From: Paramacrobiotus metropolitanus
Taxonomy: Eukaryota; Tardigrada; Eutardigrada; Parachela; Macrobiotidae
NCBI RefSeq assembly: GCF_019649055.1
Contig: NW_026570254.1
Span: 496,001-560,000 of the forward strand
DNA: 64,000 nt
Reading direction: 5' to 3'
Below are positions 33,319 to 44,200 of the stretch, in pieces; within the stretch, counting starts at the first letter, position 1, and each line of letters opens with the position of its first letter. The notes under the pieces are model-generated. The model searched no databases and was not told where the DNA came from. It worked only from the letters and a program-made list of their open reading frames with translations. Made by a program: the position numbers and the translations under genes.

Positions 33319-35027
33319 TTATGAGTGCAGTCTTCTTCGCTTAGTCCCAACATGATCCGACTCGTGCGCATTTTGTTCGGACGTTCCTGATTCTTCGACT
33401 GCATTATCCATGAGCAAATGTACCAACCCAGGAGGCCGCATTAATACTTCGAAAGGGACGCGAAACTGTAACATTAGCATGAACTTATTAGGGGCCACTT
33501 GCCTAACGATTCGTTGTGAAATTTTGCTCTCATCCAAGGAGTATCCCAGATTTCTTCTTACTCGTCCCGCAGGAGTAAGAGGATCCGTATCCTTCTCGAA
33601 GCAGTAAAGGCAGACCGTCGGCGGGCGATGGACATGCTCCTGGAATTCGTGTCCGTGCAGCAGTCCGTTAAATTCATTAAGGAATTCATCAGCACATGCA
33701 GGAAGATTCATGGCAAACCGCAAATCAGCCCCCGGATCGTTGGCATATCTTTTAAGCATATCCTCTTTCACTACTGTTTTGATAAATTCCCTAGCATCCA
33801 TGTTATAAGGGACGACATTATGCGAGACGTTATTGACAGCGATATTTTTCTGCAGCCACTGATAGGAAGCCGGATTTAAGTCGTTTGCCAGCACGGTGCA
33901 TCCCTTCTTTCCCGCCGGGATAGCAAATGGACCGATGCCGGCGAATATGTCGTATAAGATCGTGTCCGGCTGCAAATCTTTAACCAACCGCTCGTGTTCC
34001 GAACTAAGCCGCGGATTCCAGTACACATGCGCGTAATCAACATGGAATGTGCAACCATTTTCCTTCGAAACGGCGACTAGATCGCTTTCTCCAGCAAGCA
34101 GCTCGTAGTTTATATTCCGGAATTCCGACTCAATATTCGAGGACTTATTGATCACAGATCGAGCATTTGGAGTTTTCTCCAGTAAAATCGCACCTAAACA
34201 AATTAAATTAAGCAGTGCAGAAATATAAGCATGCGGCTAACGCAAACAAAAAAATTTCCGGTTGGTCTAATGACAACAATCTTGTAATTAAAAAGCCGAA
34301 AACAAAGAACAATCAGGGCACAAGGAATTACGCATCAGAGAGGGATGATGAAATGAGAGCGTATTTTCAACAACTACAGTAACAGGAATGTGAAACGAAA
34401 AGTAAGTATATTTAGGTTGCTTTAATAGGAACAACAATAGTAATAATTTTTTTAAGGTGAGTGAAAAACGCCCCACTGTTTTGCGCCAGATTGCATAGTT
34501 GTTACAAAATTTCATAGACAACAATATGAGTTTGTTTTTTTAACGTAGTACTGCATACCTATCAGACGCTTGTACGGCTCATGCTCGTCTCGAAGATTCA
34601 AATGGATGATATGTCCCACTCTGCTGAAGCCAGAGACACTCGGAGCTGAATCGCCAAGGATAGCCGAAATAATTTCATGAGCACCCCAGCTGTCGTAGTT
34701 GAGCGTCACACTCTCCTTGCGCAAGGATTCCCTCGATATTCCCTTGCTTTCCAGAAATGTCCGATGCTTGGCCTCAAGAGAGTCCCACTCTTGCACCGTG
34801 TCGGGATTCAGGACTAGTCTTTTCTCCTCTTCGCTGTCCTGAACAGTCGAAATAAATCGCTTTATCCTCATAAGATATTGTTTTATCGTATAGCGAACGT
34901 CCGGAATCCGAAAAGAATCCGCCGGGATATACAAGCACGGCACTTGTATGTCCTTCACAAACAGGCTTTTATCCAGCTCTTTCATGCCGCGCACGGCAGC
35001 CGGAGGAGTTAAAATGGAGGTCGACAT
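33319..35027 (-). CDS. TRMT5: tRNA (guanine37-N1)-methyltransferase TRMT5
   Basis: Methylates G37 next to the anticodon using S-adenosylmethionine (Trm5 class), in cytosol/nucleus and mitochondria. Two exons, 35027-34559 and 34193-33319, join in phase to 447 aa. N-terminal D1-like region with PPAAVRGMKELD; D2 with FSRVGHIIHLNLRDEHEPYK. The catalytic Rossmann domain carries VYWNPRLSSEHERL, the SAM-binding DIFAGIGPFAIPAGKKG and ANDLNP, the MNLPACADEFL catalytic loop and VAPNKFMLMLQFRVP. The C-terminus is basic (GTKRRRLHS). The start at 35027 is the first ATG, but the frame stays open upstream to a possible acceptor near 35068 (CTGTTTGCCAG), so an extra 5' exon with a mitochondrial leader is possible. 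Convergent with L2HGDH (300 bp between stops). Confidence 0.96.
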
Positions 35028-35738
35028 CTTGCGCCAAAGAGTGGTGACTGGCCGATATTTCCAGGTGCTGGCAAACAGAAAAATGCTGCATTAATTTTCG
35101 ACCGAAGACATAATGCAAAGTCTAAATAAAACTTATAATAATAATTATTATAAATTATAATTTATGTACGAGTACGTATCAACTTAATCATTAATGTGCA
35201 GGGATTAACGATAAGTTACACTTACAGCTGAAAAATCATGGATGACCATAAACCGAAGACAATCCCGCTTCCGACATTCACTCAAAGCGGACGGTTCTTT
35301 CGCAAAACAAATAAAAAACAAATCTATCGCATAAAGTTCCAAACAAATTACCCAGATAAAAAAGTGGCGAAGGGCGACAAGTTGAACTTGCAAAGCCTGC
35401 ACCTGTCCCGTCCACCGTGGCGGCTGTTAGTTACACCAATTGTCTCCAGAGCGTGCCTCCATCAGCGCGCGGTCGTAGAAAACACTTATACCACGGCTTA
35501 CAGTAAAACAAACGTTATAACCACAAAAAATACAACATTGCAACAACTACCACGTAAAAAAGTTTGTGAAACTTCTGTTTTTGTAATTAATTTTGTTTCC
35601 ATTCAAGCGGACTTGTGCTTTCACTAAGTATTAGTAGTGCGTGAATGCGGGAGACCCACCATAGGATAGGTCAAATGACTAAACACTAGATGCTCTGTTG
35701 CCGTCCAATTTTGTCAACTGTATTCGGTTACCTGCACC
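35028..35738. other. Intergenic region between TRMT5 and the orphan gene
   Basis: Contains the TRMT5 5' leader and the promoter of the gene at 35739. A plus-strand frame at 35238-35627 (lysine/threonine-rich, 129 residues) has an ATG start at 35238 but no recognised similarity. I would not call it a gene without transcript evidence. Confidence 0.4.
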
Positions 35739-37230
35739 ATGGCATCATCGACTACAGCGCGTGATCGTACAGTTATCCAAGTTATTCCCGCGAGCGCAGT
35801 CCCGGAGCAGGAAGCGCAGGCCGAGGCATCCCCACCAGTTTCTTGGGTTCCGTCATGGCTGAATGGAAGCCCCATTCGCAGTTCCATCAAGGACAAATCC
35901 CATAAAAAGAACATCTCCGTCGGCTTCGAGAATCCTTCCGATGTCAACGAAGGCCGTGCAGTGCGTCGCAATTTCTCCCTTGGGGCGTCGGATGCTCCAC
36001 AGAGACCCCGTCTGTCGCCATCCGTTTCCATGCACGACAAACGCACTCGCCATGAAAGCGTGGTTATTCCCATGGATGGCAGTGGCGATGCGTCGCAGAA
36101 TACTCCCGTGGTACAAGAGCCCCCCGTTCGTGAAGTGAGTCGTCGCAAAGGGAAAGCCGCGCCTCCTGTCCCGTCTGGACGGGGTCCATCTGTGCGGAGC
36201 AATTTCTCCTATGATACGCTGAAGGAGAAAGCGGATGTGTGGAAGAAGGAGCGGAATAAGCGGCCCGGACGGAACATGTTGGCTGAACAGGAGGAGATCC
36301 CGTTCCGGGATATTGTGCGCGATAAATCCCGCACCTTGTCGGAATTCCACGCTGCCTCCGGAGAAGAATCGCAGCGACCGAAGATCTGTTTTACTAAGGA
36401 GGAAAGCGACAAAGTGGATGCGGATATTCTCCGGCTGATGGATGCTCTGCAGGAAAATCGTTATCCTTTTAATCGAGACAAACATCTGCTGTTTAACAAA
36501 CTGCGATTAATAAGGTGTGGCATATCGACATTAACGATATTCTAAAGTCTGATAATGCGCTGTAGATGAGCCCCAAATGAACAAAATCATGTGGGATTAA
36601 TTTCTGTTTTTTTGTCACTTTTTTAGGAGAAAACAAATGGGTCTTTTGTTTGCCCATAAGGAACTGGATCATACGGGCTACTTCAACACTGATAAAACCG
36701 AATTCGGCTACGACGTTGTTGCCGAAAAACTGGGAATAATGCACAATGTGGTATGTATGTCTTTACTGCAACTCTTTTCTTGGCATGCTCGCTGTCACGT
36801 TGATTATGTTCTTGCTCTTCGTACAATGTGAAGATGTGCTTTTTTATTCAGTTATTTGTAAATAAGCGCATATTCTTCAAATTTTCTACATTGGTAGATC
36901 GACGCGATATCGCGGGATGTTTATGAACTGCGTGAATTGCTGTACTATGAACGCAAAAATCAGACTCCTCCCAACCGCAGAGGCTCTTCTGACCGGAGAA
37001 GTTCTTCCGAGCCGCCTTCCAGATCGGCTGAAACAAGCTTGTTTCGGCCAGTTCTAGAAAAGAATTCTTCTCATGATCAAAAAACAAGCAGTCAGACTGC
37101 TAGACGAAAAAGTTTGAAGGCCCCAGCCGCAAACAACCGACCATCTGTGCTGTCTCCAACGAGACCGATTTTAAAACACGCCAAGAGTGATGAATCCTTC
37201 AAGTCAGCAAAAAGTGAAGAATCGCCATAG
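35739..37230 (+). CDS. Unrecognised basic, mostly disordered protein
   Basis: Three exons, 35739-36514, 36627-36750 and 36898-37230, with GT-AG introns and matching phases, give 410 aa. I do not recognise the family. Residues 1-200 are rich in Ser, Pro, Arg and Lys and look disordered (SPIRSSIKDKSHKKNISVGF, SRRKGKAAPPVPSGRGPSVR). The central part from about 225 to 330 looks folded and alpha-helical (DADILRLMDALQENRYPFNR, FNKLRLIRRKQMGLLFAHKE, YDVVAEKLGIMHNVIDAISR, VYELRELLYYERKN) and spans all three exons. The tail is again Ser/Lys-rich with KHAKSDESFKSAKSEES. There is no signal peptide or membrane segment. The start is the first ATG (CACCATGG, a strong context). An AATAAA follows at 37352. 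A cytoskeletal or scaffold role is possible but unproven. Confidence 0.85.
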
Positions 37231-37351
37231 ATTGATTACATGTGCACATATAGTAGTCGGGGAACCGTAATCCATGTTGTTATATTATAATTATGTTAAA
37301 TATTTCGTCTTTCGCGGTTGTGATAATTGTATATAATTCTCGTATTGTATC

Positions 37352-37357
37352 AATAAA
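37352..37357 (+). terminator. Polyadenylation signal of the orphan gene
   Basis: AATAAA 122 bp after the stop codon at 37230. It faces the minus-strand PSMA1 signal 118 bp away. Confidence 0.6.
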
Positions 37358-37474
37358 TTTAAGCATTTGCCGGAACGTAAAATGCAATTTCGAAAGCCTT
37401 TCGTTTTCTCACGCTTCCTTTATACGAATACTATAATATGAAAAGAAACCAGTGCCAACAGTAAAGTAGTGCTG

Positions 37475-37480
37475 TTTATT
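37475..37480 (-). terminator. Polyadenylation signal of PSMA1
   Basis: TTTATT on the plus strand (AATAAA on the minus strand), 175 bp beyond the PSMA1 stop codon. It leaves very little untranscribed DNA between the two convergent genes. Confidence 0.55.
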
Positions 37481-37654
37481 TTAATTGAACCTTATTATTA
37501 GTTTACTGGTACCGTACTAAACATTACAAGATGACCACAAAACAAAAAGGTTTTCTATTAAACTGGTTAGTGCTCTGAAACAGTGTATGGAAACAATTAT
37601 AAATCGCTAAATGGACAACTTCCACAAATAAAAAAGGTTACCAATTTTAAGCTC

Positions 37655-39338
37655 CTAAGGATTTTCCGGTCGGTGTTCAGCTACGCCCAAAGCAACGGTA
37701 GCCTCTGGATCAGGTGGAGGCGGACGCGAAACATCTTCATCCATGTTCTCCACGCCAGTGTCCAGAGCAAAACCCTGTCAAATTTATTGGTGCCATTATG
37801 CCACAAAAATTGAAATGCCGAAAAGACTTACCGACTGAGCCGGACGGGCGGGATTGCGGGGCTCCTTTATAATCTCATCAACCTGCAATTCCATATAACG
37901 ATAGGGTCACCTATCAGTCAGTCCTTGGTACCATCCCAAGCTCTTAACCAACCAGTTTTTGTACGCTTTCGTCATCGTAAACCCGAAAAGGGTGATCCTT
38001 CCCCACGACAGCCACAGAAACAAGTTTGTTGCTCAGCTCTTGATCATTCGCCAACGTGTCCCGAAGGGCACGCAAAGCGTGCCGCACAAGATCTTCCACT
38101 GACTGAGCTAAAATGAAATAACAACATCCTACATGAATCAGACTAGAGGTTTTGATTACTTTTATACAGGTAATCGCACAACTCCAGCACAACGACTAAA
38201 CCAAGAAACCGACAAAATCGAAACATCGCAACACATTCTGCTCGCTTCGCTTACACATTTGGTCAAGAACCCTGAATTAACTTGAAATACTTACATCCGA
38301 GGTAAGCTTCCACATGCCGTTCCAGGTAAGTCCGAGCAGACTGCGAGCGCGCACCAATCGACATTCCCTTACATTCATAGTAATTAGCGGAAGGATCGAT
38401 CTGAATTAAATGCGGTCCTTTATGCTGCAACCACAGATCAAGCTTCACCTCTTAGATTAAAGACAGACGCTAGAAAAAAAGCGCAGATCACGAAACAAGA
38501 AAATTCACTCAGAAAAGGGAAGTATTTGTCAACCAATGTGAACGACATACGTCATAGCCAATTAACAGCAGTCCAACACCGTACGGACGACCGGACTCCT
38601 CCTGTGTGGAAACTTGCATTTCTGCAACCATCAAACATAAACAAATTTAGTGCATTTTATGACAAAGCCTTTCTACATCTAAAAAGCGAAGAGCGGCGAC
38701 CGGAAATTTTTTTTGGTGAAAAAATACAGATACGTCAAGGTGCAGAAAAATGACAAAATTATAAATTACTTACTGTTGCCTAATGTTCCCACGAGTCTGC
38801 TAAGTGGCATGGGTTTCGAGTAGGCATAACGGTGATTTAGACATTCCGTTTGTAAGAAGGTGCTACAAACAAGCAGCTCGATAATAGTCACGTATTTGCA
38901 CCGATGGTACCAATCGAAACGACGCGATTATACGAAAAACAAATCTCTAAACTCACTTGATGGTTCGCGCATCGGCTGTAAGCCCAGCTATTCCCACTCC
39001 ACAGTGATCATCAATACCGAACAGTTTCTTCTGGTAGGAAGCCAGTTCCGAAGGCATTCTCTGCAAAACACATCCGTAGTGATATTACTGCATTATCGAC
39101 GTCACAACGTCAAATAAAGGTACTTTAATAGCAGCCACCACCGCATGAGAAGAATTCTTCATTCCAACGACAGCCGAGCCCTGCTTGACCGCCTCCATGG
39201 CGTACTCGATCTGGTGTAAGCGGCCCTATTACAAATTACCGTCAGCAAGCATCCTGTTAAAGAAACAGCAACGACAAAGTATCGAGAGCAAACCTGAGGA
39301 CTCCAGATGGTAACATCGTAATCGTACTGGTTTCGGAA
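37655..39338 (-). CDS. PSMA1: 20S proteasome subunit alpha type 1 (alpha 6)
   Basis: Structural alpha-ring subunit of the 20S proteasome. Nine coding exons are clear (minus): 39338-39294, 39225-39124, 39060-38957, 38862-38774, 38621-38551, 38424-38295, 38107-37953, 37882-37832, 37774-37655. All are in phase, giving 289 aa if one ATG codon is supplied upstream. Family landmarks: [20 protein letters not shown] and [13 protein letters not shown] (alpha-subunit N-terminal signature); [43 protein letters not shown] and [15 protein letters not shown]; acidic-proline C-terminal tail. The first clear exon begins directly with the TTC (Phe) that follows Met in this family, so the start codon must be on a separate exon; 39529-39527, an ATG followed by GTGCGT, is a candidate. 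The exon-7 donor is the weak GTTGGT. A TRMT5-like or other second gene is not present here. Confidence 0.95.
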
Positions 39339-39529
39339 CTAAAAACGCACAGAGTATGAGCAAACAGAGAACTTTCATAATACCAAACAAAATAATAGCA
39401 TTAATGGCAACCATCTGCACCAATATTTCTTAAAATCTGGAGCGCGTCGCATGTAAGGCTCGAAAAAGGCAGTTACTGAGAAGTTGAGAACCCACTTAAA
39501 CAAAATCACAAACGTAGATAACGCACCAT

Positions 39530-41262
39530 GATTGTAAATCCAGTCAAACAGTCCACCCAAATCTACGGATGAAAAAGCTGATATGAAATCCCAGTTTTTT
39601 CGGTGTTCGCAAAGCAAAACCTTTCCTCTCTCTTCGTATTCGCTTCGAAACTGTGAAATCACAAAAATAAAACATTTAATAGTTTACCGTTTCCTCCAGT
39701 AAGCAATTTTTTCCAGTCCTTTACCAAAGTGACGATGCATCTTTAGTGATCAAAAACAGAATCTACATAAATGCCGCCTGGAGGTGGTTCTCTTGGCGTA
39801 CCGCCCGCTGCAGCACACGTAACGTCCAGTTCATTTGTCGCTTCCGGTTCCAGCTAGCATAATTATGGGAAAGGAAACCGGAATCGGAAATCAGCCAAAT
39901 ATTTTTATTGTGTTGGATCCGAACAACTTGTAATTATACTTCAGTACCGCTTAACTACAGTAATTACTTCAAAAAATTTATTTTGTACTATTATTTATTG
40001 AACTATAAACTTCTCTGTTTAATACGTGAAGCGTGCAATCTAACAATTTGTGAAATCACGATATGCTGCATGGAATCTGCGTGGCAGTAGTGTTGTTCAA
40101 ACTCTCTGAGGTAGTAGCACAACATCTCTGAAGGTGACTATAACAGCAGTATGCTCATGATCAGCGTCATCTTTAATTGAACGGAACATTTATGCGTTTG
40201 CATTCAAGGTTTGGAAGATGCACCTCTACACCAGTGGATGTCCGATGTATTATAGCAGCTGCGGCAACCGGCGTTTTATTGCATTGTGCGCAGTCCAGAG
40301 GATTGTGCCGCTGGAATCGGCTGTATTCAGTTTGTGCACTTAATGCACATACCGATAGCGTCATGGATCTCCCTCGATATTGTAACAAATCCGTACAAAC
40401 GTAAGTTTGTCCCGTCTGCCGACAAATCGATCTTCTTTGCCATTGTAAAGTGTGCCAGTCGACGGATGTATTCGTTATTGATGAGCGAATTCATTAAACA
40501 GACGTCGACGACAAAATAGCTTATGTTGGTTGAAGAATCTCCTTTAATTTTGCAAGTCCGGGCCGATCTGCAATGCAGTACTAATGAATTAGCTTGTTCA
40601 AGTTACTTTGTGCATTTTGCATTGCTCGAAGGATAATCTAACGTTAACATTATAATTTGCTTATTAAAATTATTTTCGGCTACAAAGTGGATGTTTAATA
40701 ATGCACTGCAAGGTAGGCCGATAAATCCAAATGTCATTAAACGTTTTGTGCTACCAAAACTAGAAAAAAATGTGTATAACATAATGTACCCAAAACGAAG
40801 GCAGATAGCGGCTTGCGGTTTTCATCGCCGGGCATTTATGTTTTGCATAAATTTGTTCGTGCTTACTTTATTTTTAGCACAGATCTGTTAATCTCATTAT
40901 AATTACATACTTCTTTATTCCATTGTTCAGTCGCATCAAAAAGGGTGTCCAGTCGCATCTTTGCGTGCAATGCTTTGCGTATGGTCTAATTGCATCTTTC
41001 TGTTCCAGACAGTGCAAGATGCAACAAACCGCGCACGGACACGTGTATAGTAATATAGCTACGACAAATTTGTTTTAGATTTAAATAGCATTGCCGCTAT
41101 TGTTGTTACGAAAGAAAACCATACAACACGTAATTTGACATGAACTATCGTAAACGCATACTTTATAACATGTGGCTTGTTGGCACTGTGCGTGTATAAC
41201 TGTGCCGAATAACCAATAAAGCGGCACACGACTCAGGAGTTGATTGTTGTTACCTTCAAAAA
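39530..41262. other. Intergenic region between PSMA1 and the GPCR
   Basis: Holds the divergent promoters of PSMA1 (minus) and the receptor gene (plus). At 40177-40404 there are open frames on both strands and GC-richer sequence, but no domain or paired splice sites. No other gene is supported. Confidence 0.4.
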
Positions 41263-44200
41263 ATGGGTTATTTTGCCGCCGGATCGTTTAATTTGTCAGT
41301 TGCTTATTTGTCGGGGCAATTGAATGCTACTTTTGACATCGAAAAATATATTCGGCAACACCTTGGTGATCGCGTAATTCCGTACGGCCATCTGCTTACG
41401 GTAAGGTGACCACGCATATATTTCTCATAAAAATATGTCGAGGAAGAAGGACTATTCTGTACTCATTCCGAGCCCGGAAAAAAGCGCACAACCTGTCGTT
41501 TGCATAACTGAATATCGTATAGTTGAATCACAGCAGTAGTAGTATTATTGGGCTGTAGTTGAGTTTTTTATCGTAAACTCGATGTACTTATTTCAATACT
41601 AGTATATACCCCCATTTCCTCCGTACTGCGTTATGTATATAAAATTACCCTTATCACCTGTTTATGGAGGTTACAGCTTTCGGAATACCAGTACTGGAGC
41701 AAAGGAAGAAGTATGGTACCGGTGCAATTTTAATGTGCATTAGGTAGTGTATGGAAGTCTGTTTGTCTTTGGATTATTCGGAAATTTTTCCACCATCTGC
41801 CTACTCTTAATATGGAACAGAAGCAGAAACTGGAATGGGATCGATCCTTATGTGATGAAGTGAGTTAACTGTAACGTAATTATAGCGCTAGCTGCAAGTA
41901 ATTATCTTGCCTCGGCCTCGTACAACTTCCGTTTATACTGCGGTACAGCGGCAAACAACTGATACAAGTACTAGCATAATATTACTAACCTACCCTAGTA
42001 TATTATGGTACTAGTTGTACGTATATTGCACATTTTTGTATTCGATTCGATATAATTTTAAGTTAACTACGTGCGATACTAGCAAAGCCGCACTGTTTGC
42101 GCCACGGAAGTGACTGGGAGTAGAGCGCTTGATCTGTTATTTACTATGGTACCTGTATTTCATAAATCTTTTTTGAGAGAATTTCCAAAAGAAGACTACT
42201 GTGTAAAGTTAAGGAGAGCAAATGGCCTTTTAACCTGCTTGTATTTATGTTTACATAACAGCAAACGGATCTCAATAAAGGTTAAGATATAATTATTATC
42301 ATATAAAGCGACCGAAGAATTATGACATACATACGTATGGCAAAATCTAACTGCGCTGACTCAAAATTCAGCGAAACGGAAAATTGTTTACACAAAACTA
42401 TAAAGGATTTGTGGTCTTTTTATGTTGGTGGTGACGACAACGTAATGTGGTCGTAAAACATCCAACGGAAGTTCGTTTAAACTTTATTGTTATAGCTCAT
42501 GATTTCATTGCACTGTGTAAGTACAAGTATTGTGCGTGTTTAGGGCAATACTTGTAAGTACTTACATGCATGCAATGTATTGAACACCGCCGTTGCCGTT
42601 GGTATTGTCTTTGTGAATGACCGAAGGACTGGAAGCATCTGCATAGTTGCAATCACGGCGAGGTTTTTTTACTAACGACAAGATGCATTTAGCAACATTC
42701 CGGCTGGCGACGTATCTGCTCTAGAGAAACTTCCAAGCTGAACTCCGTTATGCACTATTGCAAACCATTTTAAAACTTATACAAAAAGGACAAGAAGGCG
42801 AAGTTGTCCGAGTAACAAAAAAAGCCTTACAAAACTGTAATCGGATAAAATTCCCACTAATCGACTTTTTCTATACTGCAAGATAGGATCGAGAAGTGAC
42901 CCGGCATAAGGTATGCACAGAACCTTTCATTTTGCGCACTCCCATGCCGATGCACGAGCATTATAATGACATACAAACCGCGCTTTAAATTATTAAATAA
43001 CAAGTTTAGTAATTAGCTAGTTAGTGGTACGGTCCGTGGTTTTTTTGCTTTCATTTTCACGATTCTGATTTCAAGCTGTTCTTTAATTTTTTGCCAGTTA
43101 ACGAAAGGATAAAATTAACGAAGTATTACCTCTTCCAGGCTATTGGAGCTCTGAAGCATAAAATGTATTCATTTATTCTTGCCTATAAAAATTAATGTTA
43201 AAACACAATGCAAAAAAGTATGAGGGAGAGCGCGAAAATGAATGCTCCCGTCACAGTCCCGTGCATGTATAGGAATCTCGTACCTTATTGTTAAGGCAGC
43301 GCCAGGTGCGGACCGGAAATGAGTTTATTGGTACTTTGGGCAAGAATGCGTAGCTTGGGCATAGGTGACCGGCGCAGCGGATCCCATGAGCCCTTTCTAC
43401 AACGACCCCTCCCAAAACAAAAGGGGAGGGTGGGCGGGAGATACGATTTGACATTACACTCAGTAAGACCGCAAAAACAACCAAAACATTCAAATGGTAT
43501 GTGTAATTATGCGAACAGTTAAGCTAATATACAGTACCTTCCGCGGTAACTAATCCCGTGCTTGCGGCGCGCTTATTGCGTTGACCACTGTCAACGATGT
43601 CGTTGTACATCAAATGTTTTTACAGTTTTGATTCAAATCATTGCATTGAATTACATACAAGAATGCCCGTAACATCTTTATATACAGTAACTAACCACGT
43701 ATACTCCGACGTGATGTACTTATATCTATAATTATACAAATGCAGTATAATGAAATAAATTATTCGCTTTTTTGCAGTCTCGCCTTGACAGATCTCGTGC
43801 AAACATTAGTTAGTAAGTTCAACGTTGAATCAACATTGTTGACTATCATATAATAAACCGCTGTTAAGAATTGTGACTGATGTCTTGATACTAATAGTGT
43901 GTGCTAAATTTAACTTTTTAGGAAGTACTAATCCGATCGGTCTTATTGCTTAGAAAATATAACTACATGTACATGGTATCCTTGTTTGAATTATAGCTGA
44001 CCAGAATTAGTAGTTAACTTAGTACTAGTCAGACTTGGCTTGTTTCTGGAGGGATAAGTAACATTTCTTACAATCAACACGTTGATGTAGGCATTTGTTT
44101 ATTTTAATTACTGATGTGCTGGACCCTGCTAACTTGGTAAAAATATGATAATTTATTACACTGGAATTTTATCAAACTATTTCTGTTATAAAAACTGTTT

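Noticed and set aside
35853-36485. 210-residue minus-strand frame over the orphan gene
   Set aside because: The plus-strand model has a strong start, in-phase splice sites and a poly(A) signal. The minus frame lacks all of these.
40107-40117. TGAGGTAGTAG, identical to the 5' part of the let-7 microRNA
   Set aside because: The next bases (CACAACATCT) differ from let-7 and neither flank contains a complementary arm to form a hairpin. An 11-base match in 64 kb of DNA is weak evidence alone.
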